From contig JBMFNX010000010.1 of assembly GCA_049969935.1 (NCBI GenBank), positions 1 to 42,829 on the forward strand: a DNA stretch of 42,829 nt, in the 5' to 3' direction. Positions within the stretch are counted from its first letter, which is position 1. Each line of letters begins with the position of its first letter. A program made the translations under genes and the position numbers. This DNA comes from JACIWG01 sp049969935 (lineage in GTDB: Archaea > Thermoproteota > Nitrososphaeria > JACIWG01). This document shows, piece after piece, positions 32,953-41,061 of this stretch. Below the pieces are notes generated by a model. The model searched no databases. It worked only from the letters and a program-made list of their open reading frames with translations, and was not told where the DNA came from.

Positions 32953-33499
32953 CCTCTTTAAGCCAAATTCTAACCTGAACCTTAACCTTCTTAATTAGCG
33001 CATTCAATGTTGAATTGTTTGAAATTATTTCATCAGATAATGCTATAGCATCACCTAAACCTACTTCAAGCTCCCTCCTATCTCTTAAATCAAAATCTTC
33101 TCTAGAAACGGGAGCGTCTTTTCTCCCCCTTGATACAAGAAAATGGTAACGCCTTTCAGGAGAAGCGTGTATGGCAAGAAGCCTAGTTTTTCCAATACTC
33201 CGGTAAACTTGAACCTCGTGAACACTCCTTATACCGTCAACGACAATTAGGCGCTTGTCTCTTGGAAAATTTTTTAGGGAAAGCTGTGCCACAGCCTGTG
33301 GACCAAACTTTTCACGTAAATCCTTCATCACGATACCACAATTTCCATCGTTTACCTCAAGACCCCTTGATAATGTCTCCTCTCGAACAACATCGCCTAA
33401 ACTTATGTAATAGAAACCCATCCGCTCAATAGCCTTTGCAACAGTAGTTTTACCTGAACCAGGCATTCCTGTCAAACATAGTATAAGTTGAGGATTCAA
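32945..33499 (-). CDS. UPF0200 P-loop kinase-like protein
   Basis: A 184-aa nucleotide or dephospho-CoA kinase-like protein with Walker A GMPGSGKT at residues 11-18, the YISLGDVVREE lid region and VVDGIRSVHEV, as in the archaeal UPF0200 family. The reaction is not established. The start codon is TTG at 33497-33499, and a TATA-like element lies about 38 bp upstream. Its TGA stop overlaps the start of the UPF0201 gene. It is divergent from thpR. Confidence 0.82.
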   Translation of the reverse strand: MNPQLILCLTGMPGSGKTTVAKAIERMGFYYISLGDVVREETLSRGLEVNDGNCGIVMKDLREKFGPQAVAQLSLKNFPRDKRLIVVDGIRSVHEVQVYRSIGKTRLLAIHASPERRYHFLVSRGRKDAPVSREDFDLRDRRELEVGLGDAIALSDEIISNNSTLNALIKKVKVQVRIWLKEDV

Positions 33500-33595
33500 A
33501 GTTCGAGCACATTAACCTTTAACAAAAAGCATATTATATTTTTTAAAAGAATTTCTGTAATCTTTATCAACAGGCAAATCCTTTACATAAACGAT

Positions 33596-34159
33596 ATGAG
33601 CATGATAAGAACCTTCATTGCACTGGACCTAGAAGATGGGCCTACAAAAGAAAGGATTCTAGAGGTTCAAAAGGAGATCTTAAGGTTAGGGGTTGAAGCT
33701 AAGCCAGTGGAGCCTGAAAACCTACATTTTACAATAAAATTTTTGGGAGAAATTGATGAGTCAAGAGTGCAGAAGGTTATTGAAGGCATTTCTAGGGTAA
33801 AATTTGAGCCTATAAAGGTCAAGTTTATCGGATTAGGCGCCTTCCCATCTCTCACACACATAAACGTTGTATGGGTTGGAGTAGACGAAAAAGCGGGCAA
33901 GGCTATGATAAGACTTTGGGAAGATATTGAAAGGGAGCTAGAAAAAAACGGTTTCCCAAGAGAAAGAAAGTTTGAGCCACATATGACGATTATGAGAATA
34001 AAAAGTGGACTACATAAGCAGGAGCTTGCCTCAGCAATAAAAAAGTATGAAGGGACAGAGTTTGGTGAGGAAACATTTTCAAAGATAAAGGTTAAGAAGA
34101 GTGTTCTAACAAAGGATGGACCAATATATTATGACCTATATGCCCACAGCAAATTATAG
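33596..34159 (+). CDS. thpR: RNA 2',3'-cyclic phosphodiesterase (2'-5' RNA ligase family)
   Basis: A 2H-phosphoesterase of 187 aa. The two HxTx motifs are HFTIKFLG (His44) and HMTIMR (near 126). It opens cyclic phosphates or joins RNA ends with a 2'-5' bond; the physiological role in archaea is unclear. The frame is open 36 codons upstream, but that part is not family-like, so ATG 33596 (MSMIRTFIALD) is chosen. The next gene, encoding the CCA-adding enzyme, begins right after its stop. Confidence 0.9.
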   Translation: MSMIRTFIALDLEDGPTKERILEVQKEILRLGVEAKPVEPENLHFTIKFLGEIDESRVQKVIEGISRVKFEPIKVKFIGLGAFPSLTHINVVWVGVDEKAGKAMIRLWEDIERELEKNGFPRERKFEPHMTIMRIKSGLHKQELASAIKKYEGTEFGEETFSKIKVKKSVLTKDGPIYYDLYAHSKL

Positions 34160-34160
34160 C

Positions 34161-35543
34161 ATGGATACAATTGATAGAGTGTTAGGGGAGGTAGTTGAGC
34201 TAGTAACACCCTCACCTAGTGAGATAGAGAAGGTTGATGTTATAGCTAAACGTGTTTTAGAAAAGATTAGGAATGCGCTAGAATTCAGTAAGTTTGAGCC
34301 GGAAATAATTTTAGGAGGATCCTATGCTAGAAACACTTGGCTACCTCTTGAGGCAGACATAGACATATTCCTAAGATATCCAACCTATGTTACAAGAAAG
34401 GAGTTGGAAGAAGACAGCTATAGGATCTCATGCCAAGCTTTTGGTAGAGAAAATCTGATTATAAGATATGCTGAACACCCTTACACAGAAACGTATGTTG
34501 ACGATGTTAGAGTAAACGTTGTACCATGCTATAGGGTTGAAATTGGAAACTGGATGACGGCAGCAGACCGTTCACCATACCATCTAAAGTTTGTAAAAGA
34601 AAAGATTACAAGAGAACAGACATTGGATGTAAGATTGCTTAAAAAGTTTCTAAAGAGCCAAGGAATATATGGTGCCGAAATCAAGGTCGGAGGATTCAGC
34701 GGATACATGTGTGAAACACTAATCTACAGATATGGTAGCTTCAAAAATCTGGTATTAAACGCTTCAAAATGGAAACTTCCCCTAATAATAACAGACAGGG
34801 ATAGAGTTAATGAGGTTAGAGAAAAATTTAAAGGAGATAAGATTATAATAACGGACCCAGTTGACTATAACAGGAACCTTGGAAAAGCACTAACAATAAA
34901 AAGTCTTGCAAAATTCGTGCTAGCATGCAGAAGCTTCACGAGAAAACCTTCAAAAGAATATTTTACGTTAGCCAGTAAAACTATTGAAACAAAAGATTTA
35001 GAAGACAAAATTTTACTAGAAAATGTAATAATTTTATTGTTCGAGCATGAAAAGATGAGTGCAGACATACTTTGGGGAATGCTATATAAAACATTAAATC
35101 ATTTCACAAAACAGTTTAACGAAAACAATTTTAGGATAGCTAGAACAGTTGCAGTAAGCGATGAAAAAAGCTACAGTGCATACCTATTCCTGTTTGAGAC
35201 AAAACATGTTTCAGAATATGAGTGCAGAATAGGGCCAAGCGTCTTTGATGAAGAAAACTTCGAAAAATTTGTTGCAAAAAATGTGGACAGTTCATACATT
35301 CTGTGGGTTAACGATGATGGAAAAATATGTGCACTCAAAAGAAGAGGTATCAGCACAGCAAGAAGACTGCTTGAAGAAATGTTAAAAGATCCAATAAAAT
35401 ATGGAGCTTCAAGAAAGATTGTGGAAGCTTTAAAGAAAGGGAAAGTTTATGCTGGAAAAGAAATATTAGAGGTAAGAAGAGATGAAGTATGGAGTGGAGT
35501 GATGGAGCTACTTGAACCAGGAGAAAAAAAGTATTTCAGTTGA
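34161..35543 (+). CDS. cca: CCA-adding enzyme, archaeal class I
   Basis: Adds CCA to tRNA 3' ends without a template. The nucleotidyltransferase motif GGSYARNTWLPLEADIDIF lies at residues 52-70, with metal-binding Asp66 and Asp68. The central and C-terminal domains (WMTAADRSPYHLKFV, DVRLLKKFLKSQGIYG, GGFSGYMCETL) match the archaeal enzymes. ATG 34161 is preferred (460 aa), one base after the thpR stop; in-frame ATGs at 34116, 34131 and 34140 would overlap thpR. Both tRNAs in the window lack encoded CCA. Confidence 0.94.
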   Translation: MDTIDRVLGEVVELVTPSPSEIEKVDVIAKRVLEKIRNALEFSKFEPEIILGGSYARNTWLPLEADIDIFLRYPTYVTRKELEEDSYRISCQAFGRENLIIRYAEHPYTETYVDDVRVNVVPCYRVEIGNWMTAADRSPYHLKFVKEKITREQTLDVRLLKKFLKSQGIYGAEIKVGGFSGYMCETLIYRYGSFKNLVLNASKWKLPLIITDRDRVNEVREKFKGDKIIITDPVDYNRNLGKALTIKSLAKFVLACRSFTRKPSKEYFTLASKTIETKDLEDKILLENVIILLFEHEKMSADILWGMLYKTLNHFTKQFNENNFRIARTVAVSDEKSYSAYLFLFETKHVSEYECRIGPSVFDEENFEKFVAKNVDSSYILWVNDDGKICALKRRGISTARRLLEEMLKDPIKYGASRKIVEALKKGKVYAGKEILEVRRDEVWSGVMELLEPGEKKYFS

Positions 35544-35553
35544 AGAACTAAAA

Positions 35554-36288
35554 ATGGAACCTTACAGGATACTCCTCTCATACCCTAACATTATTGATGA
35601 GAGGGTGGAGAGGTTGGTTAGAGAACTTGCTAAAGCAGGTGTATCGAAAATACTTTTTGCTGGAAAAACAAGATTGGATGGACTAAATGTTCTTGGAAAA
35701 GGTTGTACGGCCATAGTTTTTGCAGCGGAAACAGTCTACGGTAAAGCTGCTGTTAAAGTGCTTAGAGTGGACGCTAACAGGAAAACTTTAGAGGATGAAG
35801 CAAAGTTTCTTAAGACAGTTAATTTACATAATATTGGGCCAAAACTATATTATACTTCAAGAGAGTTTATTATAATGGAGTATGTTGAAGGTAAAAAGAT
35901 AAGCGAGTATGTTAATGAATTAAAGGGCAGGGGTGCAAGTAGAAGGTTAAAGAATATTATAAAAGCAATGTTTGAGCAAGCGTTCAAGCTTGACCAAAAC
36001 AGTATAGCACACTGTGAACTAAGCAATCCACTAAAACACATAATAATAGACAATAATGAGAGACCCGTGATAATAGATTTTGAGTCAGCAACATTAAACA
36101 AAAAATATTCAAATCTAACATCTTTAGCTCAAAGCCTATTTATTGGAGGAAAAATTTCTCCAAAAATAAGAAAAATTGTGAACATAAAAGATAAGGAGAA
36201 AATAGTTTCAGCACTAAGAGAATATAAAATGAGAAGAGATTTTGAATCCTTCAAAAAAGTTTTAGAAAGTGTAAAGATAAATTTTTAA
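35554..36288 (+). CDS. Atypical serine/threonine kinase-like protein
   Basis: About 244 aa, a predicted archaeal protein kinase. The glycine loop is LGKGCTAIVF (about 46-55), the ATP-binding lysine is in AAVKVLRVD, the hinge is IIMEYVEGKKI, and the metal motif is IIDFESA in place of DFG. The catalytic HxD motif appears as HCELSNPLKH, with Glu where Asp is usual, so the enzyme may be unusual or weak. The start is uncertain: TTG at 35512 overlaps cca by 32 bp, while ATG 35554 lies just after its stop. It is followed by tRNA-Pro. Confidence 0.72.
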   Translation: MEPYRILLSYPNIIDERVERLVRELAKAGVSKILFAGKTRLDGLNVLGKGCTAIVFAAETVYGKAAVKVLRVDANRKTLEDEAKFLKTVNLHNIGPKLYYTSREFIIMEYVEGKKISEYVNELKGRGASRRLKNIIKAMFEQAFKLDQNSIAHCELSNPLKHIIIDNNERPVIIDFESATLNKKYSNLTSLAQSLFIGGKISPKIRKIVNIKDKEKIVSALREYKMRRDFESFKKVLESVKINF

Positions 36289-36315
36289 AGAAAAAAGCAA
36301 AAGTAAATGGCCTGT

Positions 36316-36408
36316 GGGACTGTCGTCTAGTTTGGACAAGGATGCCAGCCTGGGGAACATTCCAGTCCAGAACGCTGGCGATCGTGGGTTCAAATCCCAC
36401 CAGTCCCA
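36316..36408 (+). tRNA. tRNA-Pro(GGG) with 17-nt intron
   Basis: A 93-nt gene. Acceptor GGGACTG pairs with CAGTCCC at 36401-36407, discriminator A at 36408, no encoded CCA. The anticodon stem is CCAGC (36345-36349) with GCTGG (36374-36378). After removing 36356-36372 the loop is C-T-GGG-G-C, anticodon GGG. The intron junctions form a canonical bulge-helix-bulge: a 4-bp helix CTGG/CCAG flanked by 3-nt bulges GGA and AAC, cut after the second base of each bulge. The insertion is at the usual archaeal position 37/38. Confidence 0.93.
36356..36372 (+). other. tRNA-Pro intron (archaeal bulge-helix-bulge type)
   Basis: The 17-nt intron AACATTCCAGTCCAGAA. It carries the 3' half of the central helix (CCAG), a 2-bp inner stem AC/GT and a 6-nt loop. 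It is expected to be removed by the tRNA splicing endonuclease, with exons joined by RtcB plus archease. Confidence 0.88.
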
Positions 36409-36626
36409 TTCAATTTTTGAAATCATTGATATAATTATTTATATCTTATGAGATAAAATATTACAGATGCCTATAGTGTCAGGTGATGAAGATTTAAAAT
36501 ATGTTGGAGAACGATTCTGGTGTTAAAGTGATTTGGTAATCATAAAGCAAATTTTTTCCTATACTATTAATAATGTTGGTTGTTTAATGAGTTAAAGATA
36601 TAATTAAGCTTATTATAATAGATGAT

Positions 36627-37691
36627 ATGGAAGGGGTTATAGAAGTTTCAGTGGAAGGGAAACCTTTTCATGTGGGTAAAGTTTATGGTGAAAAGGCTAA
36701 GGAGCTTATTTCTAAAAATATTGAAACTTATAGGACCATATTTTTGAAGATGCATGGTTTAGGTTGGGAGAAACTTGTGGAAAAGGCTTATGAGGGTTTA
36801 GAGGAGATATCTTCTTTCAATTATGATGCTGTAGAATTTATGAAGGGTATTGCTGAAGGCGCTGGTGTCCCATTTGACGATGTTCTTGTACTAAATTACA
36901 GGTATGAGATCATCTTTTCCGAAAGGTCTTCATGCACTTCTATAGGTTTTACGAATAGGGAGGAAACTTTTATTGCCCAAAATTGGGACCTGTATGCTGG
37001 GATTGAAGCTAATGTTGTCAATTTGAGGTATAGAGTTAATGGAGGACCTACTGTTTTTACTCAAGTTGAGGCTGGTGGTTTAACACATAGGGGGTTAAAT
37101 TCTGAAGGTATTGGATTATGTATTAATGCACTTAGGTCTAAAGGGGATGGAGGAAAACTTGGAGTTCCAGTAATAACTGTTTTAGGATGGAGTATTCTAA
37201 ATTGTAAAAGATTTTCTAAAATATTTGAGCTTGTCAACGATGTTAAAAGGAATTCGTCAATAAATTTTTTGCTTGCTAGAAGGGATTTTATAGTTGATTT
37301 GGAGCTGACGCCTAAGGATTTCGAGTACATAGAGGCTGATGATAATGGAATTATTGTACACACAAACCATTTCATAAGCGATAGGTTTAAGGGATTAAAT
37401 GCAGGTCTTAAAGGACTATCTGGAGACACCTTCGTTAGAGAAATAAGGGCGAAGCAGTTAATTAGGGAACTGCACAATTCCCTAAACATCGAGAATGTTA
37501 AAGAAATTTTTAGAGACCATTTCGATTACCCTTCATCAATATGCAGGCATATCGGGGAACCAGAAGACCACAATTCTATTTCAAAAATTAAGACTCTTGG
37601 GTCAACAATTTTTGAAACCTGCAAAAGCATGTGCCATTACATTGTAGGCAACCCGTGTAGGGGCGAATATGTTTCCGCTAAAACTTTCTAG
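36627..37691 (+). CDS. C45-family Ntn hydrolase (acyltransferase/amidase-like)
   Basis: A 354-aa relative of isopenicillin N acyltransferase and acyl-CoA:6-APA acyltransferase. The predicted nucleophile is Cys103 in RSSCTSIGF, exposed by self-cleavage as in the family. Further motifs are FIAQNWDLY, GLTHRGLNSEGIGLCINAL and HTNHF. Similar archaeal and bacterial proteins cleave amide bonds of unknown substrates. It stands 81 bp before the dehydrogenase gene of a sugar-catabolism-like cluster and may be transcribed separately. Confidence 0.82.
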   Translation: MEGVIEVSVEGKPFHVGKVYGEKAKELISKNIETYRTIFLKMHGLGWEKLVEKAYEGLEEISSFNYDAVEFMKGIAEGAGVPFDDVLVLNYRYEIIFSERSSCTSIGFTNREETFIAQNWDLYAGIEANVVNLRYRVNGGPTVFTQVEAGGLTHRGLNSEGIGLCINALRSKGDGGKLGVPVITVLGWSILNCKRFSKIFELVNDVKRNSSINFLLARRDFIVDLELTPKDFEYIEADDNGIIVHTNHFISDRFKGLNAGLKGLSGDTFVREIRAKQLIRELHNSLNIENVKEIFRDHFDYPSSICRHIGEPEDHNSISKIKTLGSTIFETCKSMCHYIVGNPCRGEYVSAKTF

Positions 37692-37772
37692 AAAATGGAA
37701 TCCTATTATGGTATGATCCGAGTTCGAATAAACCATAAATAGCATACTTTCTCCTTTTAAAGACGTGAGAGG

Positions 37773-38804
37773 ATGAGAGCTGCTATCTTTTATGAGCCAC
37801 TAAAGTTGAAGGTCGAGGATGTGCCAAAGCCTAAAATTGGGGCGAAAGAGGTTTTAGTTAAAGTGAAGGCTGCAGCAATCTGTGGAACTGATTTAAGAAT
37901 TTACAGGGGTACAAAGAAGATTAAGACACCGAGGATAATAGGACACGAGTTTGCTGGAGAAATTGTCGAGTTAGGCGAGAAAGTTGAAGGCTATAGTTTG
38001 GGTGATAGGGTGACAGTTTATCCTGTCATCGCATGTGGAAAATGTTACGCTTGCATGATGGGTAGGCCAAACATTTGTGTAAGTAGACCAACTATAGGAT
38101 ACGAGTACGATGGAGGATTCGCAGAATATGTTAAGATACCTGAGGAGGCTGTAGAATATGGTGCAATAATAAAGTTGCCTGACAAGATATCATATGAGGA
38201 GGCTGCGATAACCGAGCCTTTGGCAGCATGCTTGAATGGAATAAATAGACTTGATATAAAGCATGGTGACCATGTTTGGATTGCTGGAGCTGGACCGATT
38301 GGATTAATGCATGTTCAGCTTGCAAAGATTGCTGGTGCAAGCCTAATATTTGTTAGTGAAATGAACGAGTTTAGGGCTGCTAGGGCTAAAGAGCTTGGAG
38401 CAGATATTGTTATAAATCCCCAGAATGAGGATGTTTATCAAAGGATTATGAGTGAGACTGGTGGTAAGGGTGCTGACAAGATTATAGTTGATGCTGGTGT
38501 CCCAAAGCTTATAGAAGATTCTTTAAAATGCGCTAGAAAGGGGGCTAGGGTTGTAATATTTGCAGGATGCCCTGAAGGTTCAAAGATAACTATTGACCCA
38601 AACTGGATACATTATAGGGAAATTGAGTTGACCGGTTCTTCAGCGTCAACACCATATTTGCACAGGAAGGCTGTTGAACTTGTGAACAATGGTAGGATTA
38701 ACCTAAAGTCGCTTATAACACATAAGCTTAAGCTAGAAGATGTTGTGAAAGGCCTCGAAATGAAGGAGATGATTGAGGGGCTAAAGACTTTGGTGATACC
38801 ATAG
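37773..38804 (+). CDS. Zinc-dependent alcohol/polyol dehydrogenase (MDR family)
   Basis: A 343-aa NAD(P)-dependent enzyme like L-threonine or sorbitol dehydrogenase. Catalytic zinc ligands are Cys37 and His58-Glu59 (GHEFAGEIV). The structural zinc site is Cys88, Cys91, Cys94 and Cys102. The Rossmann motif is GAGPIGLMHVQLAK near 173. SEMNEFRAARAKELGAD suggests NAD preference, from Glu at the end of beta 2. Threonine dehydrogenase cannot be excluded, but the neighbouring aldolase and sugar kinase favour a polyol or sugar substrate. Confidence 0.9.
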   Translation: MRAAIFYEPLKLKVEDVPKPKIGAKEVLVKVKAAAICGTDLRIYRGTKKIKTPRIIGHEFAGEIVELGEKVEGYSLGDRVTVYPVIACGKCYACMMGRPNICVSRPTIGYEYDGGFAEYVKIPEEAVEYGAIIKLPDKISYEEAAITEPLAACLNGINRLDIKHGDHVWIAGAGPIGLMHVQLAKIAGASLIFVSEMNEFRAARAKELGADIVINPQNEDVYQRIMSETGGKGADKIIVDAGVPKLIEDSLKCARKGARVVIFAGCPEGSKITIDPNWIHYREIELTGSSASTPYLHRKAVELVNNGRINLKSLITHKLKLEDVVKGLEMKEMIEGLKTLVIP

Positions 38805-38866
38805 AAGAAACTTGCAACAAATTATTTAACACAATTTTTATTTACCTAAAATTTTCTCTATAGGAT

Positions 38867-39472
38867 ATGGGCACAAGTTTAGATGAACTTATAGAAGAAT
38901 GTATTCAAATTTCTCAGGAAGCATATAAGAGGGGGCTGATTTCTGCTTCAGGCGGAAACATAAGCGCAAGGGTTAGGGGAGAAAACAAGGTTATAATCAA
39001 GAGGACAGGAGCATCATTTAGAAACATGAAAAGAAGTGATATCATTATAATTGATTTGGATGGAAATGTTCTAGAGGGGCAGGGGAAACCTTCTAAGGAA
39101 ATAAACATGCACCTTGGAATCTATAAGGTTAGAGACGACGTTAACGCCGTATTCCATACACATTCTATTGCTGCAACATCCTTTGCAGTGATCGGAAAAG
39201 AGGTGCCATTGGTAACGGTTCAGGGGCTAAAGATTCTAGGAAAATGTCCAGTTGTAGGATACGGGCCTCCTGGCTCAATAGAATTGGCTGAAAAGACGAA
39301 AGAAGTGTTCAAGGACAAAAGTGTTAAGGTTGCTGTTCTCCAAAGCCATGGGGCTGTAGCTGTTGGAAAAGATTTGGAGGAAGCATACAATTACGCAGAC
39401 CTACTTGAGGCTACAGCACAGATAGCAATATATTCAATGCAACTTGGAAAACCTCTACCCATTCCATACTGA
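38867..39472 (+). CDS. Class II aldolase (fuculose-phosphate aldolase/adducin family)
   Basis: A 201-aa zinc aldolase. It has SASGGNISARV (phosphate binding), KEINMH with the catalytic Glu, VFHTHS with two zinc His and LQSHGAVAVGKD with the third. It would split a ketose 1-phosphate or similar into DHAP and an aldehyde; the substrate is unknown. TATA-like ATTTTTATTTA about 30 bp upstream suggests a leaderless transcript. The kinase gene follows after 7 bp, so the two act together in all likelihood. Confidence 0.9.
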   Translation: MGTSLDELIEECIQISQEAYKRGLISASGGNISARVRGENKVIIKRTGASFRNMKRSDIIIIDLDGNVLEGQGKPSKEINMHLGIYKVRDDVNAVFHTHSIAATSFAVIGKEVPLVTVQGLKILGKCPVVGYGPPGSIELAEKTKEVFKDKSVKVAVLQSHGAVAVGKDLEEAYNYADLLEATAQIAIYSMQLGKPLPIPY

Positions 39473-39479
39473 ATCTACC

Positions 39480-41009
39480 ATGCCATACCTGCTTGGAATA
39501 GATGTTGGAACAAGCAGTACAAAAAGTGAACTATTCGACCTCGAAGGAAACTCTATAGCTGTAGCACAGGAAGAGTATCCGATAATTAGCCCAAATGTTG
39601 GTTATGCAGAAGAGGATCCGGAAAACGGTTGGTGGAAAGCATTACAGAATACTGTTAAAATAGTACTGAAGACATCTAAGGTTAATCCGAAGGAGATTTT
39701 AGGAGTATGTGTTAGTGGAACAAACGCCTGTGTTGCCGTAGACCGTGAAGGTAAGGCGATAATAAATGCGATAATGCAACTTGATAACAGGAGCATAAAG
39801 TATGCGGAAAAGATTAGGGAAACAGTTGGAGAAGAAAAGGTTTTCGAGATAACAGGTAACAGGATTGCTTCAGGAACATTTCTTGCGCCAACAATATTGT
39901 GGATAAAAGAGAACATGCCAAAGGTTTTCGAGAAAACGTACAAGTTTATGGTTCCAACAGGCTTCATAACAATGAAGCTTACTGGAAAATATACGATAGA
40001 CCTATCAAGATGCTCAACCACACTACTCTATAAAATTGGAAGAGAGAAGGGGTGGTCACAGGAGCTCTGTAAAATGCTTGACATTCCAGTAGAAAAGCTG
40101 CCGGAAGCATACATTTCAAAGGAGGTTGTTGGAGAAGTTTGCGAGGAAGCTTCTAAGCTGACGGGGCTTGCTAAGGGAACACCGGTTGTTGCAGGATGCA
40201 TGGACACGGTAGGGGCAGCTGTAGGCTCAGCCATACTGGACGAGGGTGAAGCATTCTATACTCTGGGAACACTTGGAAGATTCTGCTGCTGTATGAGTGA
40301 ACCAAAGTTTGACAAAAGGTTCATCAACATATGTCACGCGATTGAAGATAGGTGGTTGGCAATGGCTCTAATGCAAGGAGGAGGCCTTTCAATGAGATGG
40401 TTCAGGGATGAGCTGGCAACAGTTGCTATTGAAAGGGCGAAAATTTTAGGGAAGTCAGCTTATCAGATAATTGATGAGGAGGCGGAAAAGGTTCCAGCTG
40501 GATCGAGGGGAATAATATTTTTACCCTACCTTTCTGGAGAAAAGAGTCCAATATGGGACCCATATGCTAGGGGAGTATTATTCGGTTTCACTGCAATGCA
40601 CAAGAGGGGGGAGGTTGCCCGGGCAGTGATGGAGGGTGTAGCATACAGTTTAAGACATAATATTGAAGTATTCGAGGAAGCAGGATTTTCTATTCCAAAG
40701 GTTAGGGTTGGCGGTGGTGGAGTAAAGAGTAGGCTTTGGAGAAAAATCATTGCAGACGTTACAGGAAAGACTGTTGAAGTTACAAGAATGCTTGCAACCG
40801 AAACATTTGGAGATGCACTTATAGCAGGATTAGGTACAGGAGTTTACAGGAGCCTGGGGGAGGTTAAGAAGATGGTTAAAGTTGATGAAGAAATTTTACC
40901 AGATGCTGTAAACCATAAAAAGTATAATGGCATGTTCGAACTATATAAGAGAATATACAATCATCTTAGAGAGGATTTCGCTGAACTTTCGAAAATGCAA
41001 ATTTCGTAA
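39480..41009 (+). CDS. FGGY-family sugar kinase (xylulokinase-like)
   Basis: Phosphorylates a ketose or polyol. The N-terminal ATPase motif is GIDVGTSSTKSELFD; DNRS, GCMDTVGAAVG and the FGGY signature region RVGGGGVKSRLWRKIIADVTG follow. The length from ATG 39480 is 509 aa, normal for xylulokinase. An upstream TTG at 39444 would overlap the aldolase and is not needed. Together with the aldolase it could convert a pentulose or similar into DHAP and an aldehyde. Confidence 0.92.
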   Translation: MPYLLGIDVGTSSTKSELFDLEGNSIAVAQEEYPIISPNVGYAEEDPENGWWKALQNTVKIVLKTSKVNPKEILGVCVSGTNACVAVDREGKAIINAIMQLDNRSIKYAEKIRETVGEEKVFEITGNRIASGTFLAPTILWIKENMPKVFEKTYKFMVPTGFITMKLTGKYTIDLSRCSTTLLYKIGREKGWSQELCKMLDIPVEKLPEAYISKEVVGEVCEEASKLTGLAKGTPVVAGCMDTVGAAVGSAILDEGEAFYTLGTLGRFCCCMSEPKFDKRFINICHAIEDRWLAMALMQGGGLSMRWFRDELATVAIERAKILGKSAYQIIDEEAEKVPAGSRGIIFLPYLSGEKSPIWDPYARGVLFGFTAMHKRGEVARAVMEGVAYSLRHNIEVFEEAGFSIPKVRVGGGGVKSRLWRKIIADVTGKTVEVTRMLATETFGDALIAGLGTGVYRSLGEVKKMVKVDEEILPDAVNHKKYNGMFELYKRIYNHLREDFAELSKMQIS

Positions 41010-41061
41010 AAAATTTTTGAAAAAGATAATTTTTATAAGATAATATGTTAGAGATTAGACT

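Noticed and set aside
36475..36530. Possible C/D-box guide RNA (contains GGTGATGAAG)
   Set aside because: A C-box-like TGATGA is present, but no CTGA D box follows at the expected distance; the end reads CTGG.
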